DNA of 64,000 nt from Methanobrevibacter millerae (GCF_900103415.1 NZ_FMXB01000011.1:1-64000); one strand, 5' to 3'; positions 41,969-51,353 are shown, numbered from the stretch's first letter. Program-made: numbers and translations. The notes: generated from the sequence alone by a model not told the origin.

Positions 41969-42241
41969 ATGAGCGAAAATCAGTTAAATTTTTTTATTCC
42001 GGAACATATGGATGAAATTAATGTTGTTGGAGGTGCTGTTACTTCCACGCCGTTCAATATCAGATTATTGTTATTCAATGATGAAATTGAACGAAATTGT
42101 GATATTGTAAAAGATAATGTTAAAATTATTAGAACAGGCAAAGCTGAAATTGTTATGCATCCTCAGGTTGCAAAAAATATTGCAGAATTATTATTAAAAG
42201 AAGTAGAAAATTATCAAAATAAATTTACCTTAGATAAATAA
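41969..42241 (+). CDS. DUF3467-like small protein
   Basis: 90 residues, a single beta-rich domain: INVVGGAVTSTPFNIRLLLFNDEIER, then AEIVMHPQVAKNIAELLLKEVENYQNKF. The V-x-MHPQ-x-AK-x2-AELL-x4-NY pattern is that of DUF3467, whose role is unknown. It probably works with the winged-helix protein encoded just before it. Confidence 0.7.
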   Translation: MSENQLNFFIPEHMDEINVVGGAVTSTPFNIRLLLFNDEIERNCDIVKDNVKIIRTGKAEIVMHPQVAKNIAELLLKEVENYQNKFTLDK

Positions 42242-42261
42242 CCACACCATTATTAGATAGT

Positions 42262-42582
42262 ATGTCTCAAAAAAAAGATTATGAATCAATCTATAAAGAT
42301 TTAACGGAAATTGAGGAAAAAATACTGTTGGAATGCATTAAAAATAATGTTTCTGTTAAGAAAAATATTAGTGAAGAAACAATTAAAAAGAAATTGCCTG
42401 ATGAATATTTAATTGGTTTCAAGAAAGCGATAAAAAGTCTTTTAGCTAAAGGATTGTTAGTTAAGTACCGTCCGCATAATTATGGATTATCAAAAGATGG
42501 AAGAATACTTTCTCGTAGAATTCAAGATACGCATCAAAAAAAGTTTTATTCCAATTTGAGAATATTGGTTCTTGTTGATTAA
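42262..42582 (+). CDS. Small winged-helix-like protein
   Basis: A 106-residue basic protein with a predicted winged-helix pattern: EIEEKILLECIKNNVSVKKNISEETIKKKLP, then FKKAIKSLLAKGLLVKYRPHNYGLSKDGRILSRRI. It lies 20 bp after the DUF3467 gene and could be cotranscribed. A DNA-binding accessory factor is likely, but the family is not recognised. Confidence 0.6.
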   Translation: MSQKKDYESIYKDLTEIEEKILLECIKNNVSVKKNISEETIKKKLPDEYLIGFKKAIKSLLAKGLLVKYRPHNYGLSKDGRILSRRIQDTHQKKFYSNLRILVLVD

Positions 42583-42596
42583 TTCTTTTTTCATCA

Positions 42597-42842
42597 TTAT
42601 TTATTTTTATGCGCAGTTATTATGGTATAGCTTGACGCGTTAACGGTAATAATGCAGTCGTCAACTTCCACATAGTAGTTTTTGCCTTCGCGATTAACTG
42701 CAGATTCCTTTTTAAGGATTTTTGACTTGCAGTATTCAACCACATCTCCATCAATTCCCAAATTTCTTGAAATTCTTCCAACGCCCATCTCCGTGGTGTG
42801 GACCTTGTCAATGTTTTGTATTAGAATGTCCTTGGATTGCAT
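42597..42842 (-). CDS. DUF3781 family protein
   Basis: An 81-residue protein: ILIQNIDKVHTTEMGVGRISRNLGIDGDVVEYCKSKILKKESAVNREGKNYYVEVDDCIITVNASSYTIITAHK is the whole DUF3781 domain (the H-T-T-E-x-G-x2-RI-x-RN motif is diagnostic). Function is unknown. It is convergent with the winged-helix gene and divergent from the ABC transporter. Confidence 0.8.
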   Translation of the reverse strand: MQSKDILIQNIDKVHTTEMGVGRISRNLGIDGDVVEYCKSKILKKESAVNREGKNYYVEVDDCIITVNASSYTIITAHKNK

Positions 42843-42915
42843 CTTAACACCACTTTTGTGTATGTTACATCATAGTTAAATAATTTATTTATATAGTCAA
42901 GTCCAATGTATTAGT

Positions 42916-44025
42916 ATGTCATTCTTAAAATTCATTATTAAAAATCCATTCAGGAGAAGAAATAGCGCTATACTGTCAATTGTAGGCATTTGTATAGGCA
43001 TTATAGTAATTGTTGCTCTTGGTGGAATCACAACAGGTCTCGTATCGACTTTCGAGGAGACCATCCATGCGGGAGATGCTGACTTTTCGATTTCGGGAAA
43101 GGAATCCGGAAACTCAGCATACGGAACAAATACGATTGACGCCAACTGGACTGATAAGATTGCCAACGTCAGCGGCGTCGATGAGGCCTATCCGATTTAT
43201 GTCGTTTTGACATCTGTGGGCGATGACTATATGAATACGCTGATAGGAATCGATCCGAACGGCACCCAGCTGGCGGACATGTCCATGACTGAAGGTCGCC
43301 TCTTTAAGGACAACTCCTCTGAAGTCGTTTTGGGCAAGATTTATGCCGAAGACAATAACATTTCAGTAGGCGACTCCATAAGGGTCAGCGGAGAGGACTT
43401 TGACGTTGTGGGAATATTTGAATCCGGTGACACTAATACTGCCGGTGCAGTTTTCACTTCAATCAAGAAGGTCGGAGACCTGATGGGTGATGAGGACAGC
43501 ATCTCAAATATCTACGTTAAGGTCGAAAAGGGTGAAGATCCACAGGCTGTTGCAGACAGGATAGATTCAATGTACGGCGACAATATCACTACTGTTTCAT
43601 CCGTCATGGAAATGGAGCAGATGGCCACTATGTTAAACATGCTTCAGGCTGCCTCCTGGGGAATTTCACTTCTGGCCATTGTAGTCGGAGGATTGGGCAT
43701 TATCAATACGATGCTGATGTCAGTCTTTGAGAGAACCCGTGAAATCGGAGTTTTAAAGGCTGTCGGATGGTCAAACAGAAAGATTTTGACAATGATTGTC
43801 GGCGAATCCCTGGTTATCACCATCGTATCTGCCATATTCGGTTCAATCATCGGGGTTATCGCATGTACGGTTCTGGGTCCTATGATGGGGCTTACGCCGA
43901 TATTCACGATAGACACCTTTATACAGGCATTTGGAATAGCTATAGTTGTTGGAATTATCGGAGGATTATATCCTGCCATTAAGGCAATTAATTTACCTCC
44001 TACAGAAGCATTGAGGTATGAATAG
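42916..44025 (+). CDS. ABC transporter permease, MacB/FtsX type
   Basis: A 369-residue permease: one N-terminal helix (AILSIVGICIGIIVIVALGGITTGL), a large extracellular MacB-like periplasmic core domain (~45-235), then three helices, with SVFERTREIGVLKAVGWSNRKIL before the coupling region. It ends LPPTEALRYE, the usual MacB tail. With the ATPase that follows after 8 bp it would form a type VII mechanotransmission exporter or surface-lipid/peptide exporter. The substrate is unknown. Confidence 0.9.
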   Translation: MSFLKFIIKNPFRRRNSAILSIVGICIGIIVIVALGGITTGLVSTFEETIHAGDADFSISGKESGNSAYGTNTIDANWTDKIANVSGVDEAYPIYVVLTSVGDDYMNTLIGIDPNGTQLADMSMTEGRLFKDNSSEVVLGKIYAEDNNISVGDSIRVSGEDFDVVGIFESGDTNTAGAVFTSIKKVGDLMGDEDSISNIYVKVEKGEDPQAVADRIDSMYGDNITTVSSVMEMEQMATMLNMLQAASWGISLLAIVVGGLGIINTMLMSVFERTREIGVLKAVGWSNRKILTMIVGESLVITIVSAIFGSIIGVIACTVLGPMMGLTPIFTIDTFIQAFGIAIVVGIIGGLYPAIKAINLPPTEALRYE

Positions 44026-44033
44026 GTGATTTG

Positions 44034-44738
44034 ATGAGTAATATTGTAGAAATCCGCAATCTTGTAAAATCCTATGAGGACGGCCACATCAAGGCCTTGA
44101 ACGGAATTGACTTGACGATAGGTGAAGGTGAATTCGTTTCCATTATAGGACCTTCAGGTTCAGGCAAATCAACCCTGCTCAACATGCTCGGTGCCCTTGA
44201 TCTGCCGGATTCAGGTTCGATTAACGTTGCAGGCTATGACCTGCTTGCCAACAGTAAACTGAATGAGTTCAGGGCACAGAAAATAGGCTTTGTTTTCCAG
44301 CTCCACAATCTGATTCCTAACCTGTCCGTTGTTGAAAACATTGAAATCCCGATGTTTACAGCTAAAATGTCAAACTCCGAGATGCGTGAAAAGGCATTGA
44401 ACCTCCTGGATTCCGTAGGCTTAAAGGAAAAGGCGTCACAAAAGCCATCCAAACTCTCAGGAGGTGAAAGGCAAAGGGTCGCAATAGCCCGTGCGCTTGC
44501 CAATGACCCTTCAATAATATTGGCAGATGAACCTACAGGATCTCTGGATTCAAAGACAAGCAACAAAATCCTCAAGCAACTGATTGATCTGCACAGGGAA
44601 AAGAACGTAACTTTAATAATCGTAACTCACGATATGGATGTTGCAAAACTTGCAGACAGAATCATTGAAGTTTTGGACGGCAAACTTGTCAATGCAAATG
44701 ACGGTTCGCTTCTTGAAAATTCAATTAGTGTGGAATGA
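44034..44738 (+). CDS. ABC transporter ATPase, MacB/LolD type
   Basis: 234 residues: Walker A GPSGSGKST (~37-45), signature LSGGERQRVAIARAL, Walker B IILADEPTGSLDS and switch His in IVTHDMDVAKLADRI, all as in the LolD/MacB group. ATG 44034 follows ggtgatttg. It is coupled to the permease gene and powers that exporter. Confidence 0.93.
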   Translation: MSNIVEIRNLVKSYEDGHIKALNGIDLTIGEGEFVSIIGPSGSGKSTLLNMLGALDLPDSGSINVAGYDLLANSKLNEFRAQKIGFVFQLHNLIPNLSVVENIEIPMFTAKMSNSEMREKALNLLDSVGLKEKASQKPSKLSGGERQRVAIARALANDPSIILADEPTGSLDSKTSNKILKQLIDLHREKNVTLIIVTHDMDVAKLADRIIEVLDGKLVNANDGSLLENSISVE

Positions 44739-44815
44739 TTCAATTCCACTTTATTTTTCTTTCAAATGCAAAAAAGTATATAATAAATAAATTACATAAC
44801 AATAATTATAATAAA

Positions 44816-45379
44816 ATGTGGGGGAAAAAATTGAATTTCAAACATTTATCAGTAATATTGCTTTTAATATTGGTATTGTTTTCAATATCTGCGGTAAGCG
44901 CTGCTAATGAAACGGCAACTGGCAATGATGCTGTTGAATCTGATAATACAACAAATACTATTGTTGCAGACAATACTACTATCGCTTCCAATGTTTCTGG
45001 AGATTCATATAGTGGAAATATTGGTTATGCTAATGCATCCTCTTCTTCCGGTATTGACCTTCCGTTTCTCCAGGTTGCAGTTGTCTCTGATGAAGACAGT
45101 CCGCTTAATCAATATCTCGACATATCAGTAGGATATGGAGAAAATTCAGTCAATATAAATAATAAGAATTACTTCTTCTCATTGGCTTCGCAGGTTAACG
45201 GCAATACGCCAGGTAATAACAATCTAATTGATGTGATACTCTTCAATAGAAATAACTCTTATGCTTTTAACATTAGTATGTTAAATAAGGCTCATCAGGA
45301 AGCGAATTTAACTGCCCCTAATTTCTTTTGGGATTTCATAAACAAGTTAATTTCCGCTTTCTTCTCTTTATTTAACTAA
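44816..45379 (+). CDS. Secreted protein of unknown function beside the exporter
   Basis: A 187-residue protein with a signal peptide (FKHLSVILLLILVLFSISAVSAANE) and a Thr/Asn-rich start with many N-x-T sites. The body (LPFLQVAVVSDEDSPLNQYLDISVGYGENSVNI) looks like a beta domain; the last 20 residues are amphipathic. Start choice is open: ATG 44816, or TTG 44831 after ggggg. It lies about 80 bp after the ABC ATPase gene and could be its cargo or simply a surface protein. Family unknown. Confidence 0.6.
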   Translation: MWGKKLNFKHLSVILLLILVLFSISAVSAANETATGNDAVESDNTTNTIVADNTTIASNVSGDSYSGNIGYANASSSSGIDLPFLQVAVVSDEDSPLNQYLDISVGYGENSVNINNKNYFFSLASQVNGNTPGNNNLIDVILFNRNNSYAFNISMLNKAHQEANLTAPNFFWDFINKLISAFFSLFN

Positions 45380-45393
45380 AATCTTATTTTTTT

Positions 45394-45645
45394 TTAATAA
45401 TCATCGATGGTATCATGTATTATGCGCAGGGCATCAAGCAAACCGTGTGAATACTCAATACAGCCGAATGCTGTTCTCATTTCTTCTTTTTCAAGATAAT
45501 ACTTTGAATCGTTCCAGTAGTCAACGGCTCTGTCATATACGTCCTTTTCCTTTTCGACAAATTCGATATTGGCTACCTGATTTAAGTTCCTTTCCAGTTT
45601 CTGAATATCCTTTGCTATCTTTTCTGCACTTTCCAAATCACTCAT
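45394..45645 (-). CDS. DUF357 helical protein
   Basis: An 83-residue all-helical archaeal protein: MSDLESAEKIAKDIQKLERNL, then AVDYWNDSKYYLEKEEMRTAFGCIEYSHGLLDALRII is the DUF357 pattern. ATG 45645 is preferred over 45660 because ggaagg is spaced for it and it gives a 4-bp ATGA overlap with the lipid synthase gene. Function is unknown; linkage to the phospholipid gene is by translation coupling. Confidence 0.8.
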   Translation of the reverse strand: MSDLESAEKIAKDIQKLERNLNQVANIEFVEKEKDVYDRAVDYWNDSKYYLEKEEMRTAFGCIEYSHGLLDALRIIHDTIDDY

Positions 45646-46208
45646 TTTAACGCCTTCCAAACATGATAAACTCTTTGTCCAACAGTAATGTATGATAAAA
45701 TCACTAGGATTATTATGATATATGTAAAGTAAATAGGCTGGGTAAAGTATCCTACAATCGCACCGACCATTAATATAATCATGCGCACAGCCCTTTCGGC
45801 AATCCCGACACTGCAGTCAACTCCCTGGGACTCTGCCCTTGCCCTGACGTAGCTGACGGTAATCGCTGAGTGGATTGCCAGAACGCCTATAAACCAGTCG
45901 CAGTACCCTCCGAATATTATCCCGATGTATATTATCGCATCAGCAAAGCGATCCATGGTGGAATCGAGAAAGGCTCCGAATTTGGATGTTCTATTGTGAT
46001 ATCTTGCAACGGCACCGTCAATGACATCCAGAAAGCCTGAAAGCAGAATGGCGATAAAACCTAAAATCAGCATGTGATTGGCAAATCCATATGCTGCCAG
46101 AATGGCAATGAACGGTGAAATGACGGTCACTATATTAGGATTGATATTTAAATTTCGAGCAACGGGATTCAATATTTTTGTCAATAAGGGTCTGAGACTT
46201 TCAAGCAT
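45642..46208 (-). CDS. CDP-alcohol phosphatidyltransferase, archaetidylinositol phosphate synthase type
   Basis: 188 residues with six hydrophobic segments and the catalytic motif DGAVARYHNRTSKFGAFLDSTMD (D-G-x2-AR-x8-G-x3-D-x3-D). The family condenses CDP-archaeol with inositol phosphate or another alcohol to make polar archaeal lipids. The archaetidylinositol phosphate role is inferred from similarity to the methanobacterial enzyme. It is in an operon with DUF357. Confidence 0.85.
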   Translation of the reverse strand: MLESLRPLLTKILNPVARNLNINPNIVTVISPFIAILAAYGFANHMLILGFIAILLSGFLDVIDGAVARYHNRTSKFGAFLDSTMDRFADAIIYIGIIFGGYCDWFIGVLAIHSAITVSYVRARAESQGVDCSVGIAERAVRMIILMVGAIVGYFTQPIYFTYIIIILVILSYITVGQRVYHVWKALK

Positions 46209-46269
46209 ACTTTAATATATGAAGAAATTATCATATATAATTATTTAAAAAATCAAGGATTAATTTAAA

Positions 46270-46851
46270 ATGAAAATATTAAAAACCGACAATGATGCAC
46301 CGGATTATAAGGTAATTGATGAGGCTTTGGATACTTTGGCTTCGGGTGGAGTTGTAATCTATCCGACAGATACTGTTTACGGTTTGGGTGCCAATATTTT
46401 CAACAATAAGGCCGTGCGCCGTGTTTTTAAAATTAAACAAAGAAATCTGTTAAAGCCAGTGTCAATACTGGTTCATGACACTGATTCCATTCAGCTTGTT
46501 TCAAAAATTTCCATTTATCAAAAGAAGGTTCTCGATACATATCTTCCGGGGCCTTATACATTCATTTTAAACAAATCCCCAATCGTTCCGAGAGTCGTCA
46601 CAAGCGGACTGGACCATGTCGGCGTAAGGGTGCCTGAAAACGAGATTGCCTGCAGTCTGGCAAGGCTCTTTCCGATAACAACTACAAGCGCTAATTTATC
46701 CGATTATGCGGTAATGTCCACTCCTGAAGAAATCCTGGACCAGCTGGAATGTGACGTTGATTTGGTGATTGACGTGGGACCGCTTGATTCTAAAGGCGCA
46801 TCAACAATCGTTGACTTAACCAAGCCTCAGCCAACATTCATTAGAAGATAA
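46270..46851 (+). CDS. Threonylcarbamoyl-AMP synthase (Sua5/YrdC family)
   Basis: A 193-residue YrdC domain: ASGGVVIYPTDTVYGLGANIFN, RVFKIKQRNLLKPVSILVHD, LPGPYTFIL, and TTTSANLSDYAVMSTPEEIL. It makes threonylcarbamoyl-AMP for the t6A37 modification of ANN-decoding tRNAs. The Sua5 C-terminal domain is absent, so it is the YrdC-like short form. It is divergent from the lipid synthase gene. Confidence 0.92.
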   Translation: MKILKTDNDAPDYKVIDEALDTLASGGVVIYPTDTVYGLGANIFNNKAVRRVFKIKQRNLLKPVSILVHDTDSIQLVSKISIYQKKVLDTYLPGPYTFILNKSPIVPRVVTSGLDHVGVRVPENEIACSLARLFPITTTSANLSDYAVMSTPEEILDQLECDVDLVIDVGPLDSKGASTIVDLTKPQPTFIRR

Positions 46852-47023
46852 TTACATTATCTACACAATCAACGTCCAAATTAACCTCTATTGGGCAATT
46901 GAACTCATCAGAATTTCTTACTGTAAATTTCTAGTAAATCATTTTTCGTTGATATTTTCTGATTTTGGCTTATTTTTTGGCTTTTCATTAATTATATATT
47001 TTAGTAAAAACAAAGGTTTTTTC

Positions 47024-47728
47024 ATGAAAGTATTAGCTAATTTCGAGGATAATCTTAAAATTCCTACCAATTCAAGTATCGATAATCTGTTGAATGGGGG
47101 ATTTGAAAAGGGTACGGTCACCCAGATTTTCGGCCCTCCAAGTTCGGGTAAAAGTAACATTGCATTATGTCTGGCTGTTAACGTAGCTAAAAACGGTAAA
47201 AAAGCCATTTACATTGATACTGAAGGTGGAATTTCAATCGATCGAATTAGACAAATTGCAGGAAGCGATTTTCCACAAGTCGCCAATAACATAATGGTTT
47301 TTGAACCCACAACCTTCCAGGAACAGGGTGAAAACATCGCAGCTATCGAAATGTGGCTTAGAAAGAACCATACCGACACGGATTTATTAATTCTCGATTC
47401 CGCAGTTGCGCTCTATCGTGTCGATGACATGAAATCCTCAAAGCTCAACAAGGAACTGGGCAAGCAGATAGGAATTCTCTCCAGAATAGCCAGAAGCTAT
47501 GACATTGCCGTTATCGTAACCAATCAGATTTACAACGCCTTTGACGATGAAGGAAACAATGATATCCGGGCAGTTGGGGGCACAATACTTCAATATAGAA
47601 GCAAGGTCATCATCCAGCTTGAACGTGGGGAGGAAACCAATCAGAGGGTTGCAACTTTAAAGCGCCACAGGAGTATTGGCGAAGGCCGGCAAGCCGTTTT
47701 CCGAATCACTTCCAGGGGAATTAGTTAG
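47024..47728 (+). CDS. radB: DNA repair and recombination protein RadB
   Basis: 234 residues, a RecA-fold ATPase without the N-terminal domain of RadA. Walker A is GPPSSGKS (residues 37-44), Walker B LLILDSAVALYR, and VTNQIYNAFDD is the later conserved segment. RadB is a euryarchaeal RadA mediator. ATG 47024 begins the family-conserved sequence; the 25 upstream codons in frame lie in promoter-like DNA. Confidence 0.93.
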   Translation: MKVLANFEDNLKIPTNSSIDNLLNGGFEKGTVTQIFGPPSSGKSNIALCLAVNVAKNGKKAIYIDTEGGISIDRIRQIAGSDFPQVANNIMVFEPTTFQEQGENIAAIEMWLRKNHTDTDLLILDSAVALYRVDDMKSSKLNKELGKQIGILSRIARSYDIAVIVTNQIYNAFDDEGNNDIRAVGGTILQYRSKVIIQLERGEETNQRVATLKRHRSIGEGRQAVFRITSRGIS

Positions 47729-47786
47729 CATTAATTTTATAAATGACTTAAAATAAATTATTATTACGTAGTTACATGTGATTATT

Positions 47787-48950
47787 ATGAGCGATATAAA
47801 AAACCCTAAGAAAAAATTTAAAAAGACAGAAAGGGTACCGCCGGAAGGTTATGATTCTTCTAATGATTTCTTTGAAGACGTATTCATGGATAAAGATATG
47901 ATTTGGATGGGTCAGAATACCAATCATCTGCACGGTGACATTATAGCTGATGCTATGGCCGACTGTGTTCATGAGAAGGAATATTGCAAGTACCCGCCTC
48001 CAGAAGGTTTTTCAGAACTCAGACAGTTGATTTTGGACGATTTGAAATTCGACAACTGTGAAGTGTTGTTGACTGCAGGAGCGACAGAATCATTATATTT
48101 ATGTATGCAGGCATTAATTGAACCTGGAGACAATGTAATCTTATCCGATCCGGGTTATTTCATTATCGGTGACTTTGCAAACCGTTTCACAGATGACGTA
48201 AGGTATGTTCCAATCTATAATGATGAATGCGGATACAAGCTGACTCCTAAGCTCTTAAGGGAAAACATGGATGAAAATACCAAGATGGTAATATTGATTG
48301 ACCCTTTAAACCCGTTAGGTTCATCATATACGGAAGAGGAACTGAAGGAATTTGCTCAAATAGCTATTGAAGAAGGCATGTACTTAATGCATGATGTAAC
48401 CTATAAGGATTTTGCAAGGGAACACTTCCTTGTTGAAAAGTATGCTCCGGCCCAGACATTAACGATTTACAGCTTTTCCAAAATATTCGGAATGGCCGGA
48501 TTGAGGATAGGAAGCGTTGTGGCATCAAAAAGGCTGATTGACGTCATTAAAAATGCGGTTGTAAACGACCTCGGTGTAAATATCATAGCCCAGTACGGAG
48601 CGATTGCAGGATTGAAATCCAAAGACCAGTGGGAAGACGAAATCCGTGAAATATCATTCACCAATCAGAAGCTTATTAAGGAAATGGTGGATGAGATTGA
48701 CGGTGTGTTTTTACCGGTTTATCCGTCTGATGCAAACATGATGGCCGTAGACGTCTCAGGCGCAGGCATAAATCCTAAAGTATTGTCAAATTACTTATTC
48801 AAACGTGGAATTTTCGCAAGGGAAGGCGAATACACTTCCGAACTCTTCGGAGACAAATATCTGCGTATAAGCTTTTCAATTCCAACCGAGCAGATAAAGG
48901 TATTTTGTGAAGAATTCCCGAAAGCTATTGAAGCTTTAAGACAAAAATAA
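47787..48950 (+). CDS. PLP-dependent aminotransferase class I/II
   Basis: A 387-residue fold-type I aminotransferase: LLTAGATESLYLCMQALIEPGDNV, IDPLNPLGSSYTEEEL (the NPxG site), YSFSKIFGMAGLRIG with the PLP-binding Lys, and a C-terminal Arg region (KYLRISFSIP). It resembles histidinol-phosphate or LL-DAP-type enzymes, but the substrate cannot be fixed. ATG 47787 is preferred to the ATT/ATG start three codons earlier. It heads a tight three-gene operon with a ferredoxin-domain protein (2 bp gap) and a DGC protein (no gap), so its amino acid product may belong to an unrecognised pathway. Confidence 0.88.
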   Translation: MSDIKNPKKKFKKTERVPPEGYDSSNDFFEDVFMDKDMIWMGQNTNHLHGDIIADAMADCVHEKEYCKYPPPEGFSELRQLILDDLKFDNCEVLLTAGATESLYLCMQALIEPGDNVILSDPGYFIIGDFANRFTDDVRYVPIYNDECGYKLTPKLLRENMDENTKMVILIDPLNPLGSSYTEEELKEFAQIAIEEGMYLMHDVTYKDFAREHFLVEKYAPAQTLTIYSFSKIFGMAGLRIGSVVASKRLIDVIKNAVVNDLGVNIIAQYGAIAGLKSKDQWEDEIREISFTNQKLIKEMVDEIDGVFLPVYPSDANMMAVDVSGAGINPKVLSNYLFKRGIFAREGEYTSELFGDKYLRISFSIPTEQIKVFCEEFPKAIEALRQK

Positions 48951-48952
48951 CT

Positions 48953-49690
48953 ATGAAGGTTAATGATATGCGTATCAGATATCATCAACCTATTCCTAAT
49001 TTTTTTAAAATCGAAAACCCGATTAACCCGCTCAATTCGATTTCAGATGATGTTTTAAATGAGTTGAATCAGTTAATTAACGAAAAAGACTTCTTTAATG
49101 CAAGCTTTTCAAGATTGTCGGAGGAATTCAAAAACGAATGGGGCATTGATTGGGATAATATCATTATTTTGAAATATAAAATGTCTGATGACATATTAAC
49201 GATGGAGCCTTCCCGTGAAAAATGCGTACTTGAAGATAAGGAATTTCAGGAATTCGGCAAAAAGGCCTTTGAGATTGCCGATTACCTGAGGCAAAAGGGT
49301 TTCAGGGCGGATCTGATTCATCCGTTGGATGATGCGGTCAGCTTGAGAGCCATTGCAATGCAGTCAAATGACTGTATCATTACAAGAAGCAATATGTGCA
49401 TGTTTAAGGAAGCGCTGAACGTCGGATTTTTCATGATTGAAACGTCAATTGAAAATCTGCCATTCAAAAGCGAAAACGACATGCAGTGGGTGGAGGATTT
49501 CTGTTCGGCGTGTGGGGTCTGCGTTGACAGGTGTCCCGAAAACGCATTTGACGAGGAAGGAAAATTTCAAAGAAAGCTATGCACGGCCCATAAAGAAGGA
49601 TGCAGCAAGTGCGTTCTATTATGTCCTTTTTACAAAAGGGGCTACGATAAGGTTAAAAAAAGATATGAAAGAAAACAAGGAGTGTTATGA
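48953..49690 (+). CDS. Ferredoxin-domain protein linked to the aminotransferase
   Basis: A 245-residue protein. The first ~165 residues have the outline of epoxyqueuosine-reductase-like or corrinoid-reductase-like proteins but are not assignable. Then FCSACGVCVDRCPENAF and CSKCVLLCPFYKRG provide eight Cys for two [4Fe-4S] clusters. A soluble electron-transfer or reductive role is likely. The start is ATG 48953, two bases after the aminotransferase stop; ATG 48968 is also possible. Confidence 0.7.
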   Translation: MKVNDMRIRYHQPIPNFFKIENPINPLNSISDDVLNELNQLINEKDFFNASFSRLSEEFKNEWGIDWDNIIILKYKMSDDILTMEPSREKCVLEDKEFQEFGKKAFEIADYLRQKGFRADLIHPLDDAVSLRAIAMQSNDCIITRSNMCMFKEALNVGFFMIETSIENLPFKSENDMQWVEDFCSACGVCVDRCPENAFDEEGKFQRKLCTAHKEGCSKCVLLCPFYKRGYDKVKKRYERKQGVL

Positions 49691-50068
49691 ATGGATGAAA
49701 AAATTGCATTGGTGTCATGCAGTGGATTAAGTCCGCTGGGATTGGTTGTAAGGGCAGCTACAGTTGAACTAGCCTTGGATAATGAAAACATTGTTGCGGC
49801 ATGCATTACTGAATATTCCGCACAGCCCAACAACTGTTCACCGATATTGGATGATGCAAAGATAGTGTCAATCACGGGATGCAGCGATGATTGCGTTTCA
49901 GTGATTCTCAAAGAGAAGGATATTGAGGTTATAAAAAATATTGATGCTGAAACGTTGGTTAAGGCATATGACTTGAATCCTAACGATTCAATAAGGCTTG
50001 ATGACGACGGAGAAGAAGCCGTTAAAGTATTGAAAAGGTTCATATTGAGCGAATTGGAATCCCTTTAG
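49691..50068 (+). CDS. DGC-domain (putative zinc-binding) protein
   Basis: A 125-residue protein starting EKIALVSCSGLSPLGLVVRAATVELA, with further Cys in AACITEYSAQPNNCSPIL and SITGCSDDCVSVIL. The spacing fits the DGC/putative zinc-binding family (conserved Cys, N-terminal C-x-G). Its ATG follows the upstream stop without a gap. It probably binds a metal or Fe-S and serves the same pathway as the two genes before it. Its end overlaps the convergent AAA ATPase by 4 bp. Confidence 0.65.
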   Translation: MDEKIALVSCSGLSPLGLVVRAATVELALDNENIVAACITEYSAQPNNCSPILDDAKIVSITGCSDDCVSVILKEKDIEVIKNIDAETLVKAYDLNPNDSIRLDDDGEEAVKVLKRFILSELESL

Positions 50069-51327
50069 ATTTCATCGCCCAATAGGAAATCAATAATATT
50101 CAAGTGTTTAACTCCTTTGTATGATAAATCGTGGGGGTCTGTTGTAATGATATAAGCATCATATCTGTCCGGAATCTTAAAGAAGGGTTTGATTTCTCTT
50201 TTCATTGTTTTTTCTTGAGCTATTGTGTATGATACTTGTATATAGATATATTTGCCAGATTTTTCACATACGAAATCCATTTCTATTTCTTTATTGTTGT
50301 CATCATTTCTCTCTTCACCTAGTCTCCCAACAGTTACTTCGTATCCTCTTCTTAAAAGCTCAATATATACTATATTTTCAATTATTCTAGGGAGCCATAA
50401 ACTATTTTTTTCAACAATTGTATGATGAAAACCATGATCCATTAAGTAATATTTTTCTTTTATTTTCATCATCTTTTTACCTTTTAAATCATATCTCCTA
50501 CATTTTGAAATAAAAAAGGTTTGTTGTAAATAGTCATTATATTTTAATAAGGTATTTAGTGTTGTGTATATGTCATTACTTTTTAGATAATTCTTAATTT
50601 TTTCAGAGGAATATGTCTGACCAATTGAATTAACCATAAATTTAATATACCTTTTTAATAAATCTATATTTTTTATATTAAAACGAGCTATTATGTCATT
50701 AAGTAATATTGAATCATAAATATCAGTTAATGCAGTTTTTTTACTTTCATCATTTTTTAAAGACAATATGCTTGGCATTCCTCCATAATTAATATAATAT
50801 TCATTAAATAAAGAGGTTATATTTTCTTTGGTTAATTCTATATTTTCTATTTCTTCTTTATATTGTAATAATTCTTTGAAAGAAAATGGATAAACTCTAA
50901 TATTCACATATCTTCCTGCAAGGTGTGTAGCCAATTCTCCAGATAATAATTTAGAGTTTGAACCAGATATGTATATATCACAATCTAAGGTGACTCTATA
51001 TCCATTTATACTTTTTTCCCATTCTTTTACTTCTTGTATTTCATCAAAAAATAAATATATCTTTCCTTCAATATTTTTTGTTTTTTCGTATATAATTTTA
51101 TCTAAGTCATTATTATTGTCAATCGAATTATATTTTGGTGATTCAAAGGAAATAAATATTATATTCTCTTTATTTATTCCTTTTTTCTCAAGTTCATCTG
51201 CCCAACTGTGGAGTAAACTTGTTTTTCCAGATCTTCTTATCCCTGTGAATACTTTTACAAAATCAGAGTCTTTATAATCTTCTAATTTTTCTAAATAATT
51301 ATTTCGTTTAATTGTATTTTGAAGCAT
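50065..51327 (-). CDS. AAA-type ATPase with DUF4143 domain
   Basis: A 420-residue archaeal ATPase of the AAA_14/DUF4143 kind. The start KVFTGIRRSGKTSLLHSW contains Walker A (GIRRSGKTS), and FFDEIQEVKEWEKSINGYR is the Walker B region. The C-terminal half has a nuclease-like KEIEMDFVCEKSGKYIYIQVSY. Such genes are abundant, variable and often mobile in methanogens; the function is unknown and a defence or toxin role has been suggested only by their distribution. A tandem repeat lies directly upstream. Very AT-rich compared with neighbours, suggesting acquisition. Confidence 0.85.
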   Translation of the reverse strand: MLQNTIKRNNYLEKLEDYKDSDFVKVFTGIRRSGKTSLLHSWADELEKKGINKENIIFISFESPKYNSIDNNNDLDKIIYEKTKNIEGKIYLFFDEIQEVKEWEKSINGYRVTLDCDIYISGSNSKLLSGELATHLAGRYVNIRVYPFSFKELLQYKEEIENIELTKENITSLFNEYYINYGGMPSILSLKNDESKKTALTDIYDSILLNDIIARFNIKNIDLLKRYIKFMVNSIGQTYSSEKIKNYLKSNDIYTTLNTLLKYNDYLQQTFFISKCRRYDLKGKKMMKIKEKYYLMDHGFHHTIVEKNSLWLPRIIENIVYIELLRRGYEVTVGRLGEERNDDNNKEIEMDFVCEKSGKYIYIQVSYTIAQEKTMKREIKPFFKIPDRYDAYIITTDPHDLSYKGVKHLNIIDFLLGDEI

Positions 51328-51353
51328 GTTTTCATTCCCATTTTTTTATAAAT

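Noticed and set aside
44735-44815. 27-codon N-terminal extension of the secreted protein
   Set aside because: It overlaps the ABC ATPase stop and would bury the signal peptide; starts at 44816 or 44831 fit better.
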